From Paracoccus kondratievae (lineage in GTDB: Bacteria; Pseudomonadota; Alphaproteobacteria; Rhodobacterales; Rhodobacteraceae): a stretch of 64,000 bases of DNA. The stretch covers positions 496,001-560,000 of the forward strand of contig NZ_CP045073.1 of assembly GCF_009301415.1 (NCBI RefSeq). The letters run 5' to 3'. The notes under the pieces were generated by a model. The model was not told where the DNA came from. It did not search any database and saw only the letters and a list, made by a program, of their open reading frames with translations. A program made the translations under genes and the position numbers. The number at the start of each line of letters is the position of its first letter. The first letter of the stretch is position 1. Of the stretch, positions 25,132 to 34,934 are shown piece after piece.

Positions 25132-26040
25132 ATGGCAACGAAGCTGAGACAGTTGCGATATTTCCTGTCAGTCGTGGAATGCGGCAGCATCACCGCCGCC
25201 GCGCAGTCGATCCGCGTCGCTCAACCCGCCCTGACCCGGCAGATCCAGGAGCTGGAGACGGATCTTGGCACTCAGCTGTTCACCCGCACGGCCCGGGGAG
25301 TGACGCTGACGGATGCCGGGCTGCAACTTCAGCGCGACGCTGTGCGCCTGCTCAGCGATTTTGAACAGGCGCGCCAGAATGCGATCCGCGCCGGACGGGG
25401 CGAGCTTGGGACCCTGTCGCTGGCCCTGCCCGTCATGCAGATCATCCCGGCCCAAATCAGCGAGCTGTTGCGTTCGCTGCGTGACGCACTGCCCGATGTA
25501 TCGATGACCTTCAGCCACCTGCTGTCCGAAGCGCAGTTGCCTTTGCTGCGAAAAGGTCGCCTGGATGCCGGCCTGACGCTGTTTCGTCCGCCAAACGACC
25601 CCGAACTGGCCGGCATACCCATTTATTCCGCAGGGCTTGGCATCGGCTATCCCAGCGACTGGCGCTGGCCCGAAGGCCAGCCGAAACGACTAAAGGACCT
25701 CATAGGTCGCGATTTCGTCTGGCTGCCGCGCCATGTTGCGCCATTATGGCACGATTGGGTTATCCATGCCTTTCACGAGGCAGGCTTTGTGCCACAACCC
25801 GCTACACTGGCCGCCAATGGCTCAATGATGCTGTCGCTTGTGGCGGCGGGTATGGGTTGCGCCATCATGCCGATGGATGTGCATGTCCCGCCCAATGTCT
25901 CGCTGACGCGGCTTGAAGACCTGACTCTGACGCAGGATTGGGAGCTGGTCTGGCGCACAGACAACCCCTCGTCTGTTCTGCACCACGTGATAACGGTCGT
26001 CCGCACAGCCTATGAAATCAAGCTCGGAAACGTGACATAA
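25132..26040 (+). CDS. LysR family transcriptional regulator
   Basis: 302 residues. Winged helix-turn-helix at residues 1-62 (KLRQLRYFLSVVECGSITAAA, then ALTRQIQELETDLG), then an effector domain with two alpha/beta lobes. Similar in style to NAC/Cbl or aromatic-pathway regulators, but no subgroup can be fixed. It is divergent from the M20 amidohydrolase-AbgT pair and upstream of an aminotransferase, and is the likely controller of one or both. No strong ribosome site precedes the ATG. Confidence 0.87.
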   Translation: MATKLRQLRYFLSVVECGSITAAAQSIRVAQPALTRQIQELETDLGTQLFTRTARGVTLTDAGLQLQRDAVRLLSDFEQARQNAIRAGRGELGTLSLALPVMQIIPAQISELLRSLRDALPDVSMTFSHLLSEAQLPLLRKGRLDAGLTLFRPPNDPELAGIPIYSAGLGIGYPSDWRWPEGQPKRLKDLIGRDFVWLPRHVAPLWHDWVIHAFHEAGFVPQPATLAANGSMMLSLVAAGMGCAIMPMDVHVPPNVSLTRLEDLTLTQDWELVWRTDNPSSVLHHVITVVRTAYEIKLGNVT

Positions 26041-26099
26041 CCTTCCCGACACCCCCCATTGCATTCACCTGCGCAGAGGCGCAGTTATCGGGAGATTTT

Positions 26100-27338
26100 G
26101 TGGCCGGGAGTGTGGAATCAATGCAATGGTCTGATGTGTTTGCGACGCGGAACGCCCGGATGAAGGCGTCCGAAATCCGTGAATTGCTCAAGCTGCTGGA
26201 CCAGCCCGACATCATTTCCTTTGCCGGTGGCATTCCCGACCCCGAGCTTTTCCCCGCCGAGGCGTTTTCCAAGGCCCTTGCCACCGCCATGCAGCCCGGA
26301 CAGGCCAAGGTCGCATTGCAATATTCGGTGTCCGAAGGGTATCGCCCCTTGCGCGAATGGATCGCCGGGCGCATGGCCGATCTGGGCGTCTCTTGCGATG
26401 CGGACAATATCCTTATCACCTCGGGTTCGCAGCAGGCACTTGATTACCTAGGAAAGCTTATGCTGTCGCCGGATGATACGGCGCTGGTCACATGGCCCAG
26501 CTATCTGGGTGCGCTTGGTGCGTTCAATGCCTATGAGCCGCGCTATGCCCGCCTTGATCCGTTCAGCAACGAGTCCCCCGAACTGCTGAAGGCGCAGGCC
26601 GGGGCCGCAGGCGGCGCAATCAAATTCGCCTATCTTTCGCCTGATTTCGCCAACCCCACCGGGGAAACCCTGTCCCTGGCAGGGCGTGAGGCGCTTCTTG
26701 ATCAGGCCGAGGCTCTTGGCATCGCGATCATCGAGGACGCGGCCTATCAGTCCCTGCGGTTTGACGGCGATTCAATTCCTCCGATCCTTGCTCTCGATGT
26801 CGCCCGCAATGGCGGGATCGAAAGGACCCGCACCATCTATTGCGGCACCTTCTCAAAAACCCTGTCGCCCGGCCTGCGCGTCGGCTGGGTTTGCGCAGCC
26901 AAGGACGTGATCGGGCGGCTGGTGCTGATGAAACAGGCTGCCGACCTGCATTCGCCCACACTGAACCAGATCGCGACGAATGACGTGGCCCGTGCGCTGT
27001 TTGACGAACATGTCAACCGCCTCCGCACGGTCTATTCCGCCCGCCGTGACCGGATGATCGCGGCGCTTGCGCGCGAAATGCCCGCAAATGTTCACTTTAC
27101 CCGGCCCGAAGGCGGGATGTTCATCTGGGTAACGCTGGACCCGTCGATTGACGCGGCAGAGCTGCTTGCCCGTGCCGTCCGTGACGCCCGGGTGGCCTTC
27201 GTGCCGGGGGGCGCGTTCTTTGCCGATGGGTCGGGGCGCAACACGCTGCGACTAAGCTTCTCTTGCGCCAGCGACCAGCAAATCGACGAAGGCATCCGCC
27301 GGCTTGGCGAAATGCTGAAGGCGCCGGCAGCAAGGTAA
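26100..27338 (+). CDS. PLP-dependent aminotransferase (2-aminoadipate/LysN-like, class I/II)
   Basis: 412 residues from GTG 26100 with GGGAG upstream; an ATG at 26121 is the alternative. Fold-type I aminotransferase: N-terminal IISFAGGIPDPELFP, the PLP phosphate loop TSGSQQALDYLGKL near residue 110, LSPDFANPTG, Asp in IIEDAAYQSL, and the Schiff-base Lys in YCGTFSKTLSPGLRVGW near residue 255. The family includes broad-specificity enzymes for aromatic amino acids, aminoadipate and kynurenine. It follows lysR by 59 bases. A role in using the amino acid released by the M20 enzyme is plausible, not shown. Confidence 0.88.
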   Translation: MAGSVESMQWSDVFATRNARMKASEIRELLKLLDQPDIISFAGGIPDPELFPAEAFSKALATAMQPGQAKVALQYSVSEGYRPLREWIAGRMADLGVSCDADNILITSGSQQALDYLGKLMLSPDDTALVTWPSYLGALGAFNAYEPRYARLDPFSNESPELLKAQAGAAGGAIKFAYLSPDFANPTGETLSLAGREALLDQAEALGIAIIEDAAYQSLRFDGDSIPPILALDVARNGGIERTRTIYCGTFSKTLSPGLRVGWVCAAKDVIGRLVLMKQAADLHSPTLNQIATNDVARALFDEHVNRLRTVYSARRDRMIAALAREMPANVHFTRPEGGMFIWVTLDPSIDAAELLARAVRDARVAFVPGGAFFADGSGRNTLRLSFSCASDQQIDEGIRRLGEMLKAPAAR

Positions 27339-27879
27339 AGCTGCCGGGGTGGGCACCATTTAGCCTCTACCTCAGCCCAGCCGCACGGCGACAGCAGCGT
27401 CATCCATCGATTCGGCTGCCCGGACCTGCGGCTGGCGCATCGCGGGTATGAGCGGACAGAACCGGATCACCGACAAGACCAGATCAGAAACTGGCGCGAT
27501 CAGTTCGCCATCATACTGCGCGACAATGCGGCTCTCTGTATCCGAACCGCTCCGGTCCCCGGGGCATGCTTTAGGCCAAACCCTGTTGCACTGATTGATC
27601 AGCCCCTGATGCATGCACGGTACGTACTTTCGCGGCCAGTGGCTTAAGTCGCGATAACGGCCCCAGTGTCCGCCTGCATTCTGTTTCGGACCGGTCTTGC
27701 CAACCGCCGCACCGTGCCTGGGTCCTTCGGTGTCCGACGAGGGGCAAGGAAGACAGCACTGAACCGGGGCGATTTCTGCAATGGCTTCTCCCTGATCGCG
27801 ATGTAGTCGCCGCCCCCGCCGCCAGCATCAGCAAACCGGCAAGCAGACCCTGCCCCCTTTCGGGGCTAAGCCGGGCTTG
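27339..27879. other. 540-base region with no intact gene
   Basis: It lies at the end of the aminotransferase gene and of the converging sugar-transport operon. Several short minus-strand frames (for example 27372-27614 and 27571-27834) have no ribosome sites or known motifs. Their alternation suggests a decayed gene, but I cannot name it. No terminator with a T run is obvious. Confidence 0.3.
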
Positions 27880-28665
27880 TCATCCGACCACCTCTGCCGG
27901 GTTGCTTTCCGGACCAAGCGCCCCCGTCATCAGCCCGACCACATCGGGCATACTGCAATTCTTTGGCCTGACGGTGCAAAGCCGCTTTCCCAGCCGGTGT
28001 ATGTGGATGCGGTCCGCGATCTCGAACACATGCGGCATATTGTGCGAGATCAGGACAATCGACAGCCCCCTGGCCTTCAGCTCGGCAATCAGGTCCAGAA
28101 CGCGCTGTGACTCCTTGACTCCCAGCGCAGCGGTCGGTTCGTCAAGGATGATGACCCGGGACCCGAAGGCCGCAGCCCTTGCCACGGCGATGCCCTGTCG
28201 CTGACCGCCGGACAGGGTCTCGACCGGCTGATTGATGTTCTGGATGGTCATCAAGCCCAGCTCATTCAGCTTTTCACGAGCGAATGCGCGCATCCGCCCC
28301 CAGTCGAGCATCCGCAACACCGATCCGGCGAAACCCGGTCTGCGCAACTCGCGCCCCATGAACATATTGTCGGTGATCGACAGGGCCGGAGACATGGCAA
28401 GCGTTTGATAAACCGTTTCGATCCCCGCGCGCTGCGCCTCTTTGGTCGAGTTGAACTGAACCGGTTGGCCCTGAAACCGGATTTCGCCCGCGTCGGGCCG
28501 AACCGCGCCGGACAAGGCCTTGATGAGCGAGGATTTTCCGGCACCGTTATCGCCGATCACGGCAAGAATCTCGCCAGGATACAGGTCGAAATCAGCACCA
28601 TCCATCGCGACGACATGGCCGTAACGCTTGACCAGCCCACGGGCCTGCAGAATTGGTTGGGTCAT
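27880..28665 (-). CDS. Sugar ABC transporter ATPase, FrcA-like
   Basis: 261 residues with a single ATPase domain, as in fructose-type FrcA and unlike the two-domain RbsA/MglA. Walker A GDNGAGKSSLIKAL near residue 35, signature LSGGQRQGIAVARA, Walker B VIILDEPTAALG, switch His ISHNMPH. ATG 28665 overlaps the permease stop (ATGA) and has AAGGTAA upstream. Last gene of the leftward sugar locus. The FrcK kinase found after frcBCA in rhizobia is absent here. Confidence 0.87.
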   Translation of the reverse strand: MTQPILQARGLVKRYGHVVAMDGADFDLYPGEILAVIGDNGAGKSSLIKALSGAVRPDAGEIRFQGQPVQFNSTKEAQRAGIETVYQTLAMSPALSITDNMFMGRELRRPGFAGSVLRMLDWGRMRAFAREKLNELGLMTIQNINQPVETLSGGQRQGIAVARAAAFGSRVIILDEPTAALGVKESQRVLDLIAELKARGLSIVLISHNMPHVFEIADRIHIHRLGKRLCTVRPKNCSMPDVVGLMTGALGPESNPAEVVG

Positions 28666-29702
28666 GATGTTACCTTTCTGATCCACTGATCGACCCCGAC
28701 CGCCACGATGATCAGCACGCCAATCATCAGATAGGTCCATTGCGCGTCAGCCCCGAGCAGGCGCAGGCCAAGGGTAAAGACCCCGACGATCAGGCCGCCG
28801 AACAGGGTGCCCATGATCGAGCCACGCCCCCCGAAAAGCGAAATCCCCCCGATGACGACAGCGGTAATGCTTTCGATGTTCGTCAGCTGACCAACATTGG
28901 GTGAGACAGACCCTATCCGCCCGATCATCACCCACCCGGCAAGAGCGCAGATCAGCCCCGCCACTGCATAGACCGAGATCAGCGTGCCCCGCACATTCAC
29001 CCCGGAAAGCTCGGCCGCGCCCGGATCGTCGCCCACGGCATAGACATGCCGTCCCCAGGCCGTATGGCGCAGCACAAAGGCCAGAAACAGCACCAGCGCC
29101 AGCATGAAGATGGTGCCAAGGGTGAAATCGGTCCCGGCGATGTTCTGTTTCGCGGCAAAGAGATGCAGCAGCGGTGCTTCTGCCGCGATATCCTGCGCCC
29201 GGATCGTTTCATTGCGGGAATACAGGAAATTCGCCGCCATCAGGATCTGCCACATGCCCAGTGTCACGATGAACGGCGGCAGCCGCATGATCGACACGAG
29301 CAGCCCGTTGATCGCACCAAACAGCGCACCCGCCGAAAGCCCGCACAGGATCGACAGACCCGGCGGCAGGCCATAGCGGAACGTGAACTGCCCCATGATA
29401 ACCGAGCTTAGCACCATGATCGCCCCAACACTCAGGTCGATTCCCGCGGTGATGATGACAAGGCTTTGCGCCGCGCCGACGATCCCGACAATGGCGACCT
29501 GTTGCAGGATCAGCGTCAGCGCGAGCGGGGAAAAGAACCTCGGCCCGATCAGGATGCCAAAGACCAGGACCGAAACGACAAGGACCAGCAGCGGCACCAG
29601 CGAAGGGTTGGTATGCAGCGCATGCTGAACGCGATCCAGCATCGAGCGCCCGCCCCCGTGCCGGAAGCTGTCGGCCGAGACCGACTTTTCTGTAGATGTC
29701 AT
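28662..29702 (-). CDS. Sugar ABC transporter permease, FrcC/RbsC-like
   Basis: 346 residues, about eight to ten membrane helices, BPD_transp_2 family. Typical blocks: the periplasmic NGLLVSIMRLPPFIVTLGM, YAVGDDPGAAELSGVNVR (EAA-like loop) near residue 215, and TAVVIGGISLFGGRGS near 285. It forms the channel with itself as a dimer. It sits between the binding protein (63-base gap) and the ATPase (overlap). Confidence 0.9.
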   Translation of the reverse strand: MTSTEKSVSADSFRHGGGRSMLDRVQHALHTNPSLVPLLVLVVSVLVFGILIGPRFFSPLALTLILQQVAIVGIVGAAQSLVIITAGIDLSVGAIMVLSSVIMGQFTFRYGLPPGLSILCGLSAGALFGAINGLLVSIMRLPPFIVTLGMWQILMAANFLYSRNETIRAQDIAAEAPLLHLFAAKQNIAGTDFTLGTIFMLALVLFLAFVLRHTAWGRHVYAVGDDPGAAELSGVNVRGTLISVYAVAGLICALAGWVMIGRIGSVSPNVGQLTNIESITAVVIGGISLFGGRGSIMGTLFGGLIVGVFTLGLRLLGADAQWTYLMIGVLIIVAVGVDQWIRKVTS

Positions 29703-29765
29703 GAATAGTCTCCCAGGTGCTTCTGAAAGGCAAAGAGGCAGCAGCGGCCTCTTTGCCCGATGAGC

Positions 29766-30785
29766 TTAGCCCCAGCAGAGCTTGGCGCCTTCGGCAGAGT
29801 CGATCGACTCCAGCCCCTCGACCGGCTTGTCGGTAATCAGGGTCGTGCCGGTGTCAAAAAAGTCTTTCCCGGGCTCCAGTTCAGGCTTTTTCCCGGTTTC
29901 GGCATATTCCTTGATCGCATCGATACCCATTTGCGCCATGCGCATCGGATATTGCTGCGCTGTCGCGCCGATAATGCCTTCGGCAATGTTCTTGACGCCC
30001 GGACAGCCCCCGTCCACCGAAACCAGCAGCACATCTTTTTCACGACCAGCCGCAACCAAAGCCTCATAGGCGCCCGCCGCAGCCGGTTCGTTGATCGTAT
30101 GGACAACGTTCACGTCCGGATTGATTTGCAGGATGGTTTCCATCGCCTTGCGGCCACCCTCTTCGGCACCGTCGGTATAGGCATGGCCGATGATACGACT
30201 GTCATCCTCATCCCCGATCACCCTGGGATCCTTGACGTCGATACCAAAGCCGGACATGAACCCCTGATCGCGCTGGTAATCCACTGCGACCTGACTTGCG
30301 TTCAGATCCAGAAAACCGATCCGTGCCTCGGCAGCCTTGTCGCCCAGTTGGGCTGCCGCCCATTTGCCGATCAGTTCGCCCGCCTTGAAGTTATCGGTCC
30401 CAAAGGTCGCATCCGCCGCATCAACAGGATCAAGCGGTGAATCCAGCGTGATGAAAAGGATCCCCGCATTCCTTGCCTGTTCGACCAGAGGGACGATGGC
30501 CGCACTGTCGTTGGGCGACATCAGGATTCCCTTTACACCTTCGAACATGCAGGTTTCGATTGCCGCGACCTGCGCCTCATGATCGCCGTCATATTTGCCG
30601 GCAAAGGTTTTCAGCTCGATCCCGACTTCTTTGGCGCGTGCGACCGCCCCTTCACGCATCTTTGCGAAAAAGGGGTTGCTGTCGGTCTTGGTGATCAGGC
30701 AGGCACTGATCTCGGCGGCACCTGCGGAGGCAGCAAAAGCGGCGCAAAGGCCAAGAAAAGCCACGGTTGAAAGGATGGGTTTCAT
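29766..30785 (-). CDS. Sugar ABC transporter substrate-binding protein, FrcB-like
   Basis: 339 residues. Signal peptide [18 protein letters not shown], cleaved after AGA, then a type I periplasmic binding protein fold. Family blocks: [19 protein letters not shown] near residue 30, [35 protein letters not shown] near 125, and [13 protein letters not shown]. It resembles the fructose/mannose/ribose receptor FrcB. The true ligand may instead be a polyol or less usual sugar, given the dehydrogenases beside it. Confidence 0.87.
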   Translation of the reverse strand: MKPILSTVAFLGLCAAFAASAGAAEISACLITKTDSNPFFAKMREGAVARAKEVGIELKTFAGKYDGDHEAQVAAIETCMFEGVKGILMSPNDSAAIVPLVEQARNAGILFITLDSPLDPVDAADATFGTDNFKAGELIGKWAAAQLGDKAAEARIGFLDLNASQVAVDYQRDQGFMSGFGIDVKDPRVIGDEDDSRIIGHAYTDGAEEGGRKAMETILQINPDVNVVHTINEPAAAGAYEALVAAGREKDVLLVSVDGGCPGVKNIAEGIIGATAQQYPMRMAQMGIDAIKEYAETGKKPELEPGKDFFDTGTTLITDKPVEGLESIDSAEGAKLCWG

Positions 30786-30881
30786 TATTCATCTCCACTG
30801 TTGGACAGGCGTGCGAAGGCAGCGGGCAAAATGCGCAACCGCACCCTTGCCCGTACCGGTTTGCTTCAGAGGCGGGACAAA

Positions 30882-31625
30882 TCAGCCGGTGTGGTAACCA
30901 CCGTCGACGGGCAGAACCGCCCCGGTAACAAAACCAGCCGCGTCAGAGGCCAGAAACAGCGTGGGGCCAACCAGATCCTCGACAGTGCCCCACCGCTTGG
31001 CCGCCGCGCGCTGCGCGATGCGGTCTGCGGCCTCGGGTTCGGACCACAGCGGCTTGGTCATCTCGGTCTTGTGGTATCCGGGCGCAATGGCGTTGACGCG
31101 GATGCCGTCGGCACCCCATTGGTGGGCAAGCGCACGGGTCAACCCGACGATCCCCGTCTTGGAGGCGGTATAGGACGGGACCGTCGGATCCGCGAGATAG
31201 GACAACATTGACGCAACATTGATGATATTGCCGCGCCGGGCCTTCAGGCCGGGATAGGCCGCCCGCGCAAGCCGCATCGCGCTGTTCAGGTTGATGTCCA
31301 TGACTGCGAGAAAAGTTTCCTCGTCCCATTCATCGCCGGGACGCGCGACACCCTGACAGTTGACCAGAACATCCAGCTCGCCCAGCTTTTCAAACCGCGC
31401 CCGAACCGCGTCATGGTCCCGGACATCCAGCCGCTCAAAGGACAGGTTCGGCCTTGCCTGGGCTTGCGCCCCGGCTAGCCGCTTTTCCGAGCCCCCGGTC
31501 GCAATCACCGTTGCACCGCAATCGGCAAACCCCTTGGCCAGGGCAAGGCCGATACCACCAGTGCCGCCGGACAGCAAAACGGTCTTGCCGGCAAAGGTAG
31601 TGCCGAAGACCTCCTGATAACCCAT
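30882..31625 (-). CDS. Short-chain dehydrogenase/reductase
   Basis: 247 residues from ATG 31625, which follows GGAGGAG; a start at 31655 would add ten non-homologous residues. Classical SDR: cofactor loop SGGTGGIGLALA near residue 16, NCQG (the NNAG position), catalytic Ser in VASMLSY and YTASK, and the end GAVLPVDGGYHTG. The acidic/neutral pattern after beta-2 (ATGGSEKRL) does not settle NAD versus NADP. Probably oxidises a polyol or sugar acid imported by the flanking ABC systems. Confidence 0.85.
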   Translation of the reverse strand: MGYQEVFGTTFAGKTVLLSGGTGGIGLALAKGFADCGATVIATGGSEKRLAGAQAQARPNLSFERLDVRDHDAVRARFEKLGELDVLVNCQGVARPGDEWDEETFLAVMDINLNSAMRLARAAYPGLKARRGNIINVASMLSYLADPTVPSYTASKTGIVGLTRALAHQWGADGIRVNAIAPGYHKTEMTKPLWSEPEAADRIAQRAAAKRWGTVEDLVGPTLFLASDAAGFVTGAVLPVDGGYHTG

Positions 31626-31694
31626 AACGTCACTCCTCCTCTGAGTTTTCACCATCTACACCGAGGCGCGGCCTTAAAGGCCGGGATCGGTTCG

Positions 31695-32339
31695 TCATTC
31701 CTGCGGCAGCAGACCCAGCCGTCCGAACAAGCCCGCAAGTTTGCCAGGGCTGGCGATCAACGCCCCCGCAGGCGGCTTTAACGTGGGAATCTGCGGACAA
31801 AAAATCGTCGTCATTCCGGCTGCCAGACCGGCGGCAGCACCCGTGGGACTGTCCTCAACGACGACGCAGTCGGCTGGCGGAACCCCAAGGCGCTCTGCGG
31901 CCAGCAGATAGCCTTCGGGATCGGGTTTGCCGCGGCGAACATCGTCACGGCTGACCGTCACCGGAAAATAGCGGGCAAGGCCGGCGACCGACAGATTATG
32001 TTCAACCTCGGCACGCGTCGAATTCGAGACAAGGGCCATGTCCCGACCGGCATTGGCCAGCGGTGCCAACAGATCCGCCTGCGACAGCCTCGTGATCCGG
32101 TCCGCCGTCTCGCGGTAATGCCGCCATTTCACCGCGCGCCAGCCTGCACGATCCAGCGTGATGGCGGTTTGAGCCACCAAAGCTTCATGCACGCGGTCCT
32201 CGCTCGCACCCAAAAGCCGGTCGTGAAACTCTGCCGGTACCGACAGGCCCAGCTCGGCAATCGCCGCATCAAAGGCCAGTTCGTGAGCAGGCTCACTATC
32301 GACCAGCGTCCCGTCGAGATCCCACAGAACCGCCCTCAT
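31695..32339 (-). CDS. HAD-superfamily phosphatase/mutase (subfamily IA)
   Basis: 214 residues. Nucleophile motif LWDLDGTLVDSEP at residues 5-17, motif II VSNSTR, motif III Lys in RRGKPDPEGYLLAAERLG and motif IV VVEDSPTGAAAG: the full set for a beta-phosphoglucomutase-like or sugar phosphatase enzyme. Its start overlaps the end of the FGGY kinase gene by 4 bases. Such tightly coupled pairs usually act on the same phosphorylated sugar. Confidence 0.87.
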   Translation of the reverse strand: MRAVLWDLDGTLVDSEPAHELAFDAAIAELGLSVPAEFHDRLLGASEDRVHEALVAQTAITLDRAGWRAVKWRHYRETADRITRLSQADLLAPLANAGRDMALVSNSTRAEVEHNLSVAGLARYFPVTVSRDDVRRGKPDPEGYLLAAERLGVPPADCVVVEDSPTGAAAGLAAGMTTIFCPQIPTLKPPAGALIASPGKLAGLFGRLGLLPQE

Positions 32340-33829
32340 ATCAGCGCATCCAGTTCAGCGTAAAACGGCTGCGCAGCGGCGTAGAGCTTTTCATAGATCG
32401 GCATCATCCTGTCATAGCAATCCGCCCATTCCGGTTCGGGCAGGATTTCACGATCAAAGACCACCATACGCCGGACTGCCTCGGCCAGATCCGGCGCATC
32501 GCCGACAGCGACCGCCATCATCGCAGCAGCCCCGATGACGCCGCATTCCAGCTCGCGCGGGACCAGATAGGGGACGCGATACATGCTGGCCTTGATCCGC
32601 AGCCAAAGGTCGGATTTTGCACCGCCGCTGGCCGCAACGAACCGCTCGGGGCGCCGGCCCTGCACCTGAAGCGCCCCAAGCCTGAGGCGCACGGAAAAGG
32701 CCACGCCCTCCAGCACGGCCCGATGCAATTCGGGCAGTCCATGCGCGGCGGTCAATCCAAAGAATTGCGCGCGCGAATTGCGGTATTCGCCAAAGCGTTC
32801 CCCCGACAGATAGGGCAAAAAGAACAGCTTGCCGGAACCCGGCAAAGCGTGCCGTGCAGCATCGGCAATCTCGGCATAGCTACGGCGATTTTCGTGAAAG
32901 GCGCGCCGTGCCCATCTCATCGCATCACCACCCGCATCAAGCAGGGTCAGGCTGCCCCAATTTCCCTCGACCGTCGCGACATTCGAGACCTCGGGGTCGA
33001 TGACCGGGGCGTCGTGCAACAGCGTCACAATCGTCGAGGTCCCCGTGACATCCGAAGCCATGCCGGGCGCCATGACGCCCGACCCAAGCAGGGCAACGGG
33101 ATAATCACCGCCTCCGACCAGAACTGGCAGCCCTTCGGCAAGGCCCAGCCGCGCGGCGGCCTGCGGCGTCAACCCGCCCAGCACCTCGACCGGATCACGA
33201 AGCGGCGGCAGCAGATCGCGCGAAATCCCGGCCAGAGTCAGCAGTTCGCCGGACCAGTCGCGGGTCGCAGCGTCCATCAGAAAGCTCATCGACCCTTCGG
33301 TGCGGTCCTGTGCGCGAACGCCGGTCAGCTTGAAGTTGATCCAGTCCTTGGGCATCAGAACGGTCCGGGTGGCCGCCATGGCCGCCGGGTCATGGGCCGC
33401 AAGCCAGCGCAGTTTGAAAGCAGGCCAGGCCGGGCTTGGCGGGTTGGCCGTCCGCGCAAGATATTCCCCCGGGGCGTGGCGGGCAGCAAAATCCCCGACG
33501 TCAGCCAGCGTGCGCTTGTCGTTCCACAGCGGCACCGTCTCACGCGTAAGCTGACCGTCCGCGTCGATCAGAACCGTCCCGTGCATCTGTCCGCAGGCGC
33601 AGATCGCCGAGACACGGGCCGGCGCGTTCTCGACCCGGGTCAGCACGTCACGGATCGCCTCGACCGTGCCTGCCCACCAATCCGCCGGGCGCTGCTCGGA
33701 CCAGCCGAACTGCGGCACGATCTGTTCATGCTCGCGGCTGCTCATGGCAAGGATCGTACCACGACGCTCGACCAGCGCCGCCCGCAGGCTGCCGGTGCCG
33801 ACGTCAATGGCAAGATACAGGTCACGCAT
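32336..33829 (-). CDS. FGGY-family carbohydrate kinase (xylulokinase-like)
   Basis: 497 residues. N-terminal ATPase domain start YLAIDVGTGSLRAALV, GQMHGTVLIDADG and PLWNDKRT (substrate region), LMPKDWINFKLTG, then the C-terminal domain with GTSTIVTLL near residue 255 and the adenosine-binding FVAASGGAKSDLWLRI near 395. FGGY kinases phosphorylate xylulose, ribulose, erythritol, glycerol and others, and this one is not an obvious glycerol kinase. The catalytic Asp region is GGGDYPVALLG. It is flanked by a HAD phosphatase and a GldA-type dehydrogenase. Confidence 0.87.
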   Translation of the reverse strand: MRDLYLAIDVGTGSLRAALVERRGTILAMSSREHEQIVPQFGWSEQRPADWWAGTVEAIRDVLTRVENAPARVSAICACGQMHGTVLIDADGQLTRETVPLWNDKRTLADVGDFAARHAPGEYLARTANPPSPAWPAFKLRWLAAHDPAAMAATRTVLMPKDWINFKLTGVRAQDRTEGSMSFLMDAATRDWSGELLTLAGISRDLLPPLRDPVEVLGGLTPQAAARLGLAEGLPVLVGGGDYPVALLGSGVMAPGMASDVTGTSTIVTLLHDAPVIDPEVSNVATVEGNWGSLTLLDAGGDAMRWARRAFHENRRSYAEIADAARHALPGSGKLFFLPYLSGERFGEYRNSRAQFFGLTAAHGLPELHRAVLEGVAFSVRLRLGALQVQGRRPERFVAASGGAKSDLWLRIKASMYRVPYLVPRELECGVIGAAAMMAVAVGDAPDLAEAVRRMVVFDREILPEPEWADCYDRMMPIYEKLYAAAQPFYAELDALI

Positions 33830-33862
33830 GGCAGGTTCCCTCAGGTATGAACGCCTTGGACG

Positions 33863-34930
33863 TCATCTCAGCCGTGCCAGAGCAGCAACGACCATCGGCG
33901 AAGTGACGGGCATCGGCTCGTTGTGAATGATTTCTCCGGGGCGGCAAGCCCGTTCGGCAATACGGAAAAGATCATCATCGCTTGCCGCGACAAGCCCGAT
34001 ATCGCCCAGTCGTACTGGCAGGCGGACCTTGGCGCAAAAATCGCGCACGCGGGCGAATTCGGCCTCATCCCCCTGAATCAACAGGCCCGCCAGAACCCCA
34101 ATGGCAACCTTTTCGCCATGCAGATGGCCATGGACCGCATCAATTTCTGTCAGCCCATGATGAATGGCATGGGCAGCAGCGACGCCGCCGGATTCAAACC
34201 CGATCCCGGACAACAGGATATTCGCCTCAACCACCCGCTCGATCGCCGGGCCTGCGGTATCGGCATCACATTCGGCCAAAGCTGCAGCACCATGTTCAAA
34301 AATCGTGTCGCGGCAAAAGCGGGCGATTTCATAGGCCAGCGGCAGGCCGGGCATGCCAAGGCAATTCGCCGCCCCGCTGCGCCTGCAAGCCTCGGCTTCA
34401 TAAAAGGTCGCAAGTGCGTCACCGATGCCCGCCGCCAGAAATCTTGCAGGCGCACGGGCGATCAGCCCCGTGTCGACCAGCACCAGATCAGGGTTACGGG
34501 GCAGAAAGCGGTCATGAGCCACCGTTCCATCATCATGATAGACGACCGCAAGGGCGCTGCACGGTGCATCTGACGCCGCGATGGTCGGCACGACGATGAC
34601 CGGCAAGCCAGCCTCATGCGCCGCAGCCTTGGCAGTATCCAGCGCCTTGCCCCCGCCGATGCCAACCAGCACGCCAGCACCCTTGTCGCGCGCAGCCCCG
34701 GCTGCCGCAGCAATGGCGGTTTCGCTGCATTCGCCGCCATGGCGCAGGACCAGCGCGTCGGTCTTGTCCAATGCAGAGGCAAGTTCGCCCGCGATCAGCC
34801 CATGCACGCCCCCATCCACAAGAACCAGCGCAGATGACCCCGGCGCCAGGCCCTGAATTTCCGCACCCAGACGTGAAAGCGCACCCGGTCCCTGAAGGTA
34901 ACGACCGGGAAAGCGCATACCGGCAGGCAT
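33863..34930 (-). CDS. Glycerol dehydrogenase (GldA)-like Fe/Zn alcohol dehydrogenase
   Basis: 355 residues from ATG 34930 with GGTAAG upstream; in-frame ATGs at 34948 and 34957 lie inside the upstream SDR gene. NAD-binding GIGGGKALDTAKAAA near residue 90, VPTIAASDAPCSALAVVY, and metal ligands in GIGDALATFYEA (Asp), AHAIHHGL (His) and HGEKVAIG (His). GldA enzymes oxidise glycerol to dihydroxyacetone or related polyols. In this locus it more likely acts on the imported polyol. Confidence 0.85.
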   Translation of the reverse strand: MPAGMRFPGRYLQGPGALSRLGAEIQGLAPGSSALVLVDGGVHGLIAGELASALDKTDALVLRHGGECSETAIAAAAGAARDKGAGVLVGIGGGKALDTAKAAAHEAGLPVIVVPTIAASDAPCSALAVVYHDDGTVAHDRFLPRNPDLVLVDTGLIARAPARFLAAGIGDALATFYEAEACRRSGAANCLGMPGLPLAYEIARFCRDTIFEHGAAALAECDADTAGPAIERVVEANILLSGIGFESGGVAAAHAIHHGLTEIDAVHGHLHGEKVAIGVLAGLLIQGDEAEFARVRDFCAKVRLPVRLGDIGLVAASDDDLFRIAERACRPGEIIHNEPMPVTSPMVVAALARLR

Positions 34931-34934
34931 GATC